A stretch of 64,000 nucleotides of DNA from positions 186,001 to 250,000 of the forward strand of contig NZ_BMML01000010.1 of NCBI RefSeq assembly GCF_014645815.1, given 5' to 3'. Position numbers and translations under genes: made by a program. The DNA is from Streptomyces fuscichromogenes. Lineage in GTDB: Bacteria > Actinomycetota > Actinomycetes > Streptomycetales > Streptomycetaceae. This document shows positions 58,052 to 64,000 of the stretch, one piece after another; the stretch's first letter is position 1; each line of letters starts with the position of its first letter. The notes under the pieces are model-generated. The model did not search any database. It saw only the letters and a list, made by a program, of their open reading frames with translations, and was not told the origin of the DNA.

Positions 58052-58954
58052 TCAGCGGCCGGCGCCGCCGTCGGCGTTCGGGCCGTCGTAGTCCTCGCCG
58101 TAGGCGCCCTTGGCGGGGCGGCGGCGGCGCATGGGCGGCTCGACGCCGTCCGCGAGGCGGCGGGCGGTGAGCAGGAAGCCGGTGTGGCCGATCATCCGGT
58201 GGTCGGGGCGGACCGCGAGGCCTTCCACGTGCCAGTTGCGGATCATCGTCTCCCAGGAGGTCGGCTCGTTGAAGCAGCCGATCTCACGGATGGACTCGAC
58301 GGTCCGGGCCAGCTGGGTGGTGGTGGCGACGTAGCAGCACAGGATGCCGCCTGGGACGAGCGCCTTGGAGACGGCCTCCAGGCATTCCCAGGGGGCGAGC
58401 ATGTCGAGGATGACACGGTCGACGTCGGTGTCGGAGAGGTTGTCCTGGAGGTCGCCGACGGTGAGCTGCCAGGCGGGGTGCGGGCCGCCGAAGTAGCGCT
58501 CGACGTTCTGCTGGGCGATCTCGGCGAAGTCCGCGCGGCGCTCGTAGCTGTGCAGCATGCCCTGGTCGCCGATGGCGCGCAGCAGGAAGCTGCTGAGCGA
58601 ACCGGAGCCGACACCGGCTTCGACGACGCGGGCGCCGGGAAAGATGTCGGCGAAGGACAGGATCTGCCCCGCGTCCTTGGGATAGACGACGGCAGCCCCG
58701 CGGGGCATGGACAGGACGTAGTCGGGGAGCAGGGGGCGCAGCGCGAGGTAGGCGACGTTGCCGGTGGTGCGGACAACGCTGCCCTCGGGAGCGCCGATCA
58801 GTTCGTCGTGCGGGAAGGAGCCCTTGTGGGTGTGGAAGTTCTTCCCGGCTTCGAGCGTGAACGTGTAGTGGCGGCCCTTGGGGTCGGTCAGCTGTACCTG
58901 GTCCCCGACCTTGAAGGGCCCGCGCCTGCGGGCGGCACCGGTCGGTTCGGACAT
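58052..58954 (-). CDS. trmI: tRNA (adenine-58-N1)-methyltransferase TrmI
   Basis: 300 residues. The N-terminal small beta domain (VGDQVQLTDPKGRHYTFTLE) is followed by the SAM-binding Rossmann domain (VVEAGVGSGSLSSFLLRAIG) and the NPPY-equivalent DRVILDMLAPWECLEAVSKA. It methylates N1 of A58 in tRNA. The family and its place next to the proteasome cluster are common in actinobacteria. A basic C-terminal tail (RRRRPAKGAYGED) is peripheral. It ends in the long inverted repeat at 57961-58032. Confidence 0.93.
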   Translation of the reverse strand: MSEPTGAARRRGPFKVGDQVQLTDPKGRHYTFTLEAGKNFHTHKGSFPHDELIGAPEGSVVRTTGNVAYLALRPLLPDYVLSMPRGAAVVYPKDAGQILSFADIFPGARVVEAGVGSGSLSSFLLRAIGDQGMLHSYERRADFAEIAQQNVERYFGGPHPAWQLTVGDLQDNLSDTDVDRVILDMLAPWECLEAVSKALVPGGILCCYVATTTQLARTVESIREIGCFNEPTSWETMIRNWHVEGLAVRPDHRMIGHTGFLLTARRLADGVEPPMRRRRPAKGAYGEDYDGPNADGGAGR

Positions 58955-59072
58955 GTGAACAGCCTACCGGGGTTTGCGGAGGGCCCCGACCACGGTGCGG
59001 AACCGCCTCGCGGCGCCGTGGCGTCCATGCCCGGTGACGCCTGAGCGGCCGGCGGACGGGGAGGGGCGGGTC

Positions 59073-59834
59073 ATGGCGGACGGGGGCGGAGCGGACAGCG
59101 GCCGGTCACGAGGGCCGGGCCTGGCGCTGCTGATCGGGGCCGTGGTGGCGGCGTACGCCGGCTGCTGGATGTTCGCCGTGCTGCTGCCGGCCACGGTGCG
59201 GGAGTACCGGGAGTACCGTACGGCCGCGGTCTGCCCGGGGTCCGGGCCGGCCGGGCCCGTGGAGGACTGCCTGCGCACCGTCACCTTCACGGTGCGGGAC
59301 ACGGTGGTCGACGAGCAGGGGGGCCTGGCACCGCGGCGGCACGTGCGCTTCGAGGCGACCTTGTCCGGGGCCCCGTACGGGAACGGTGTGGTCGCCTTCG
59401 GCGCACCGGGGCCGGTGCTGCGGCAGCTCCGGACCGGGGACAGGGTCGACGGCGTCGTCTGGCGCGGTGCGGTGATGCGGCTCATCCGGTACGACGACGA
59501 GCAGGCCACCGCCGACGAGCCGCGCGACGAACCGCAGATGTTCGCCGGGCTCGGCGTGACGGCGCTTCTGCTGGCCGTACTGGGCGGGTGGTTCGGCCTG
59601 GTGCGGCTGGTCCGGCCGGGCCGGCCGGAGCCCTGGACCTGGCGCCTGCTGGGCCGGGGGCTGTCCGGCGTCGTGCTGGTCGCCGGGCTCGGCTGGGCCT
59701 ACGGCGCGCTTCTGCTCCGTGTCCCGTGGCAGGCCGTGGCCCCGGTCGCCGTGGCGCTCGCGGTGGCCGTGTCGGCGCCGCTGATCGCCCTCCGGCGACG
59801 GCAGCGGGCACCCGCCAAGGCCCGGAGCAGTTGA
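59073..59834 (+). CDS. Hypothetical multi-pass membrane protein
   Basis: 253 residues from the ATG at 59073 (GGGGAGGGG upstream). One membrane helix near residues 17-38, an outer region of about 110 residues with two cysteines (VCPGS and EDCLR) and then two or three helices (LGVTALLLAVLGGWFGLV, GVVLVAGLGWAYGALLLRVP, VAVALAVAVSAPLIAL). No domain is recognised. It is divergent from trmI and convergent with the sugar-binding protein gene. A secreted-domain sensor is one possibility, but nothing proves it. Confidence 0.7.
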   Translation: MADGGGADSGRSRGPGLALLIGAVVAAYAGCWMFAVLLPATVREYREYRTAAVCPGSGPAGPVEDCLRTVTFTVRDTVVDEQGGLAPRRHVRFEATLSGAPYGNGVVAFGAPGPVLRQLRTGDRVDGVVWRGAVMRLIRYDDEQATADEPRDEPQMFAGLGVTALLLAVLGGWFGLVRLVRPGRPEPWTWRLLGRGLSGVVLVAGLGWAYGALLLRVPWQAVAPVAVALAVAVSAPLIALRRRQRAPAKARSS

Positions 59835-59874
59835 GCCCCGCTTGCAAGGCCTCCTCGCACCGGTCCCGGTCCGG

Positions 59875-60978
59875 CTACGGAGTCAGCCCTGCCTTCGCAC
59901 AGGCGGCCCGTAGCTGCGGTGTGCAGATCTGCGTGATGGTGTACACGCCGTCCTTGACGAGGGTCTGCTTGATGTTGGCGGTTGTCACGGCGACCGGGGT
60001 GAGGAGTACGGACGGGATGTGGTGGGTGGTGGCGCTGTCGGTCGTCGTCGTGGCGATGGTGCGCAGGCTCTCGCCGCGGCCCAGGGCGACGGCCATGGCG
60101 GCGGCCGCTTCGGCTTCCGCGCGGAAGGACTTGTACACCGTCATGGTCTGCTCGCCGCTGACGATGCGCCGCACCGCGTCAAGGTCGGCGTCCTGGCCGG
60201 TGACCGGTGGAAGGTGCCTGACGTGGGCGCTCTTGAGTGCGGAGACGACGCCTGCGGCCATGGCGTCGTTGGCGGCCAGGACGCCGTCGATCCGGCCCGG
60301 TCCCAGGGCCGAGATGGCGGCGGTCATGTTGGCATTCGCGTTGTCGGTGCTCCAGCCCGGGGTGTCATAGGAGCGGCCGATCCTCACCTCGCCCCGCAGG
60401 ACGGACAGTGCGCCCCTCTTGTACCACGCGGCGTTGGGGCTGGTCGGGTCGCCGTTCATCATGACGATGGTCCCGCCCTCGGGCGGAGCGTGCATGGCCT
60501 TGAGGAGAGCCCGGCCCTGCAGTGTTCCGACCTGTACGCCGTCGAAGCTGACGTAGCCGGAGATCGGTCCCTCGGCGAGCCTGTCGTAGGCGACGACGGG
60601 GACGCCCGCGTTGTGCGCCTCCTGGACGGTGGAGCGCAGCGCCCGGTTGTCGGTGGTGCCGAGGACGAAGACCCTGACCCCCTTGGTGATCATGGCGATC
60701 ATCTGCTGCCGTTGGACCGTCGAGTCGTCGTTGGCGTTGGCATAGGTGACGCTGCAGTGCGGGCAGAGCCGTTTCACCTGTTGCTCGATCAGCGGCCTGT
60801 CGGACTTCTCCCAGCGTGGCACCACCCGGCTCGGCAGCAGCAGGCCGACGGTGAAGCTGTCCGCGGCAGTTGGCCCGCCCCCTGTGCAGGCGACCGAAGG
60901 CATGGTCAGCAGGCCCGCGACGAGCACGCCGACGGCATACCGCGCGCGAGACGTCACGAACCGGCCACGGTACGTCAT
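59875..60978 (-). CDS. Sugar ABC transporter substrate-binding lipoprotein (XylF-like)
   Basis: 367 residues from the ATG at 60978 (a GTG at 60957 is possible). The signal ends in a lipobox (MPSVAC), so it is a lipid-anchored outer protein. Periplasmic binding fold of cluster B: GLLLPSRVVPRWEKSDRPLI, VFVLGTTDNRALRSTVQEAH, GVPVVAYDRL, GVLAANDAMAAGVVSAL and PPVTGQDADLDAVRRIVSGE. The last motif is like xylose-binding XylF. It is divergent from the ATPase-permease pair at 61606-63662, which probably works with it, 627 bp away. The exact sugar is unknown. Confidence 0.88.
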   Translation of the reverse strand: MTYRGRFVTSRARYAVGVLVAGLLTMPSVACTGGGPTAADSFTVGLLLPSRVVPRWEKSDRPLIEQQVKRLCPHCSVTYANANDDSTVQRQQMIAMITKGVRVFVLGTTDNRALRSTVQEAHNAGVPVVAYDRLAEGPISGYVSFDGVQVGTLQGRALLKAMHAPPEGGTIVMMNGDPTSPNAAWYKRGALSVLRGEVRIGRSYDTPGWSTDNANANMTAAISALGPGRIDGVLAANDAMAAGVVSALKSAHVRHLPPVTGQDADLDAVRRIVSGEQTMTVYKSFRAEAEAAAAMAVALGRGESLRTIATTTTDSATTHHIPSVLLTPVAVTTANIKQTLVKDGVYTITQICTPQLRAACAKAGLTP

Positions 60979-61605
60979 GGTCGGGCCCCGTCCTCGGGAC
61001 CCGGTTCCGAGCCCGCAGAAGCCGGTTCACGACGCGGTACCGCCGTCTCGCCGCACACCTGTTTGCCGCCGGCCGGCCCCCAGTCCGCAGGCATGTCCGT
61101 ATCCACCTCCCGTCCGTGCCGGGGTGCCGACACGGCTACCACTGGTGACCCCTCTACCAGAATCGCATAGTGGGGCGAACCGGAAATATCGACATCACGT
61201 CGGCAACGCGGCACCGGGTTCGCAGTTCACCGTGGCCGGTGTCAGACTGGCGAGGTGGTCGTTCTGCGACTTTCGCCTGGTCCGGGCGAGTGTCGGCGGG
61301 AACCCCGCCCCACTCCGGCAGGCCACGCTGCTGCACCGCGTCTGCAGTCGCGGCGCTCCACCGTCTGCAAGCCGTCGGGGCCCGAGGCTGCCGTCGGCGG
61401 CGCCATGGCCGTGGCCGCCGCCCGTGGTCAGCGCCTCGGCGGGGTGGCCACCCGGCGGGTGAGAACCCGCAGCGGCGCGGAGGTTCCGGCCGCGCTGCCC
61501 ACTCCGGTGCCTGTGACAAATCCGCCCCCGCCGCTCCCGGGAGAGCGCCACAGGGCCGGGCTGACCTGACAGGCGGGACCGGCCGGCCGAAGGCCCGGGA
61601 AGGAG
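60979..61605. promoter_or_regulatory. Upstream region of the sugar ABC genes
   Basis: 627 bp between the divergent binding-protein and ATPase genes. It has no confident gene. A plus-strand stretch at 61287-61360 translates as SVGGNPAPLRQATLLHRV and resembles the start of a ROK-family repressor, but the frame decays at once, so it may be a remnant. The region must contain both promoters. Confidence 0.4.
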
Positions 61606-62385
61606 ATGGTTCTCTTGCCGCCCCCCTTGCTCGCCCTGCGCGGCGTGTGCAAGCGCTTCGGCGTCGTCGAGGTCCTCCGGGACATCGAGCTGGAGATCCA
61701 CGCCGGTCAGGTCCTTGCCCTGCTCGGCGACAACGGAGCCGGCAAGTCCACCCTGGTCAAGGTGATCTCCGGGGTCGCGCCCGCGGACCAGGGGAGCATC
61801 GAGTGGGAGGGCCGCCCCGTGCACATCCGGCGTCCCCAGGCGGCCCGGGACCTCGGCATCGCCACCGTCTACCAGGACCTGGCGCTGTGCGGAAACCTCG
61901 ACGTCGTCGGCAACCTCTTCCTCGGACGAGAGATCCGCAGGTTCGGCTTCCTCGACGAGGTGGAGATGGAGCGCCGCAGCACGCAGCTGCTGGAGCGCCT
62001 GACCCGGAGCGTCCCCGATCTGCGCGGTCCCGTGGTGTCACTGTCCAGTGGCCAGCGGCAGACCGTCGCCATCGCCCGCTCGCTTCTCGGCGACCCGCGC
62101 CTGCTTCTTCTGGACGAACCGACCGCGGCGCTGGGGTTCGAGCAGGCCACCGAGGTCCTCGACCTCGTCGACCGTCTCCGCGACCACGACCTGGGGATTC
62201 TGCTCATCAGCCACAGCATGGGCGATGTGAAGGCCCTCGCGGACCGGGCCGCCGTGTTGCGGCTCGGCCGCAACAACGGCTTCTTCGAGGTGAGCACCAC
62301 CCCCCAGGAGCAGATCATCTCCTCCATCACGGGCGCCACGGACAACGCACCCCGCCGGCCGGCACACCGCGAGGCCGAGTGGTGA
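61606..62385 (+). CDS. Sugar ABC transporter ATP-binding protein (single-domain, FrcA/XylG-like)
   Basis: 259 residues from the ATG at 61606 (AAGGAG just upstream). Walker A GDNGAGKST, Q-loop VYQDLALC, signature LSSGQRQ (normally LSGGQ), Walker B LLLLDEPTAALG and H-loop LLISHSMGDV. It is half the size of most sugar ATPases (one nucleotide domain), as in the FrcA type. The stop overlaps the permease start. It energises the import of the sugar bound by one or both neighbouring binding proteins. Confidence 0.92.
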   Translation: MVLLPPPLLALRGVCKRFGVVEVLRDIELEIHAGQVLALLGDNGAGKSTLVKVISGVAPADQGSIEWEGRPVHIRRPQAARDLGIATVYQDLALCGNLDVVGNLFLGREIRRFGFLDEVEMERRSTQLLERLTRSVPDLRGPVVSLSSGQRQTVAIARSLLGDPRLLLLDEPTAALGFEQATEVLDLVDRLRDHDLGILLISHSMGDVKALADRAAVLRLGRNNGFFEVSTTPQEQIISSITGATDNAPRRPAHREAEW

Positions 62386-63662
62386 AAGGGATGCGTGACA
62401 TGCCGGACGAGACGCGGGCCGATCCCACGACAGCTGCCGCGAAAGCCCGTCGGTGCCGTGCCGGGCGGGCCATAACCCGTGCCGTGGCGGGCTGGATCGC
62501 CGTCCGGCGGCGCGGGCTGCGCGCCGGTGAGCTCGGCTGCCTTCCCGTCACCCTCGTCCTCGCCACGGTCTGGATCATCTTCCAGTGCCTGAACTCCACC
62601 TTCCTCTCGCCCCGTAACCTGTCCAACCTCAGCGTGGACATCGTGGGCACGGGCTTCATCGCGGTCGGCATCGTCTTCGTGCTGCTGCTCGGTGAACTCG
62701 ACCTGTCGGTCGGCTCGATCAGCGGGCTCGCCGCCGCGGTCTTCGCGGTGCTCAACGTCAACAGCGGCGTGCCGGAATGGCTCGCCCTGATCGTCGCCGT
62801 GCTGGCGGGCACCGTGGCGGGAACCGTCCAGGGGTACTCCATCGCCAGGACCCGGGTGCCGGCCTTCGTGGTCACCCTCGCCGGACTGCTGACATGGAAC
62901 GGCCTCATGCTCGTCATCCTCGGCGCCAGCGGCACCATCAACCTCGACGAGAACGGACTGATCGCCCACCTCACCAGCTACTACTTCACCGATGTCGGCG
63001 TCGCCTACGCGGTGGCGGCACTCGCCACGGCGCTGGTCTTCTCCGCCTCCTACCTGGACAGGCGCCGCCGCATGACCCTCGGCATGCCACACCGCCCGCT
63101 GCACACCATCGGGATACGCACAGGAGCAGTGGCGGTGATCGGGTTCGGCTGCGCCTATCTGCTGAACCAGTTCCAGGGCCTGCCTCTGGCACTGCTGATC
63201 TTCCTCGCCACGGTGGCGGGACTCGACATCGTGCTCCGGCGCACGCACTACGGACGGCAGGTCTACGCGCTGGGGAGCAGCGTCGAGGCGGCCCGTCGCG
63301 CCAGCCTCGGTGTGACCGGCGTACAGACGGCCGTGCTCGCGGTCTCCGGCACCCTGGCGGCGACCGGCGGCCTGTTCCTGGCCTCGCGCATCACGTCGGT
63401 GAGCCAGAACTCCGGCTCCGGCGTCCTGCTGCTCAACGCCATCGCCGCCGCCGTCATCGGCGGCACCAGCCTGTACGGAGGACGCGGTTCGGCCTGGTCC
63501 GCGGTGCTCGGCATGCTGGTCATCCAGTCGATCGCCTCGGGCATGGCCCTCACCGACACGCCCACCGCCGTCCAGCTGGTGATCACGGGCGGGGTGCTCT
63601 TCGCCGCGGTGGTCATCGACTCGCTGTCCCGGCACACGCAGCAGGCGCACGGGCGCGCCTGA
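62382..63662 (+). CDS. Sugar ABC transporter permease (RbsC/XylH-like)
   Basis: 426 residues from a GTG at 62382 that overlaps the ATPase stop (GTGA); ATGs at 62391 or 62400 are alternatives. About ten or more membrane helices with the family motifs FLSPRNLSNLSVDIVGTGFI, LLGELDLSVGSISG, RTHYGRQVYALGSSVEAARR and AVIGGTSLYGGRGS, which match the RbsC/XylH branched-chain-type permeases. It forms the channel with the ATPase. A second binding protein gene follows 158 bp downstream on the same strand. Confidence 0.92.
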   Translation: MKGMRDMPDETRADPTTAAAKARRCRAGRAITRAVAGWIAVRRRGLRAGELGCLPVTLVLATVWIIFQCLNSTFLSPRNLSNLSVDIVGTGFIAVGIVFVLLLGELDLSVGSISGLAAAVFAVLNVNSGVPEWLALIVAVLAGTVAGTVQGYSIARTRVPAFVVTLAGLLTWNGLMLVILGASGTINLDENGLIAHLTSYYFTDVGVAYAVAALATALVFSASYLDRRRRMTLGMPHRPLHTIGIRTGAVAVIGFGCAYLLNQFQGLPLALLIFLATVAGLDIVLRRTHYGRQVYALGSSVEAARRASLGVTGVQTAVLAVSGTLAATGGLFLASRITSVSQNSGSGVLLLNAIAAAVIGGTSLYGGRGSAWSAVLGMLVIQSIASGMALTDTPTAVQLVITGGVLFAAVVIDSLSRHTQQAHGRA

Positions 63663-63820
63663 CACGTGGGCGCAAGCGCAAAACGTATGTGGGGCGAGGC
63701 CGGGCAGGTATGGAATCCCGTCCAGGTATATTGGAAAATGAGACAGTTTGGTGTCGGCCGGGGGCATGTGTCCGAGGGGGAGACGGCAGGCGTTCGGGGA
63801 CGCACCGCGAGGAAGTACCG

Positions 63821-64000
63821 ATGAGGCGCAGACCCGTCCTCTGCTCCGCTGCTTCCGCCCTCTTCGCACTCGTGCTGCTCAGCGCGTGCAGCGGCGACCT
63901 GGGCAGCACGGCCACGTCGAGCGGCGGCAAGCCGCTGGTGGGCGTCGACTACCCGCGCTCCGACACCGACTTCTGGAACGCGTACATCAAGTACACGCCC
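63821..64000 (+). CDS. Sugar ABC transporter substrate-binding lipoprotein, N-terminal part (cut by window edge)
   Basis: 60 codons are visible from the ATG at 63821 (GAGGAAG upstream). The signal peptide ends in a lipobox (LVLLSACSG) and the mature start GKPLVGVDYPRSDTDFWNAY is that of a cluster B sugar-binding protein. It follows the permease gene on the same strand, 158 bp away. It may supply the same transporter as the divergent binding protein at 59875-60978, giving one permease two receptors, or belong to a second system beyond the edge. Confidence 0.8.
   Translation, partial: MRRRPVLCSAASALFALVLLSACSGDLGSTATSSGGKPLVGVDYPRSDTDFWNAYIKYTP

Overview
The window is chromosomal DNA of a Streptomyces or very close relative. 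It is extremely GC-rich with strong third-position G/C bias, GTG and TTG starts are common, and it carries actinobacterial hallmarks: the Pup-proteasome locus, a Cvn conservon, a DtxR-type iron box and typical Streptomyces intergenic repeats. From memory the gene order from about 24.4 to 56.4 kb resembles the S. coelicolor SCO1626-SCO1648 segment, with an extra nitrogen-catabolism block. No tRNA, rRNA, CRISPR array or prophage was seen.

Left part (1-29 kb). An SseB-like gene cut by the edge, a membrane-anchored serine hydrolase and a mycosin-type subtilase coupled to a Pro-rich membrane protein come first. They are followed by a PLP deaminase/aldolase gene and a DUF2510 protein. A gamma-glutamylation catabolic cluster (GlnA-like ligase, aldehyde dehydrogenase, SDR, FadR-type regulator, class-I hydrolase) probably degrades amines such as ethanolamine or polyamines. 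Next are a LysR/TDT-transporter pair, a metal-chelate binding protein, a cupin-HTH regulator, a 5'-3' exonuclease, an iron-box-controlled siderophore-interacting protein, a DrrAB-like ABC exporter with a PadR regulator, an APC permease, a pseudouridine synthase and conservon 9 (rarABCDE). The conservon P450 lacks the EXXR motif.

Middle (29-46 kb). A TetR regulator faces an operon of two DUF1989 proteins, a biotin-dependent urea/guanidine carboxylase and allophanate hydrolase. The same operator-like palindrome occurs before this operon and, twice, before the distant APC permease, which suggests one uptake-and-degradation regulon. Then come a DUF1062 protein, a Ski2-like helicase, tatC/tatA, small conserved genes, pafC/pafB and two FKBP-type isomerases.

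Right part (46-64 kb). The Pup-proteasome locus runs on the minus strand as arc, dop, pup, an HNH/endonuclease VII gene, prcB and prcA, then a LacI/MFS pair, then pafA. The HNH gene overlaps prcB, has lower GC and looks like a foreign insertion. A ferredoxin, a secreted protein, trmI, a membrane protein and a sugar-type ABC system (two binding proteins flanking one ATPase and one permease, the last gene cut by the edge) complete the window.

Starts were chosen by ribosome-binding sites, overlaps and family length; all functions are inferred from motifs read by eye, without database searches.
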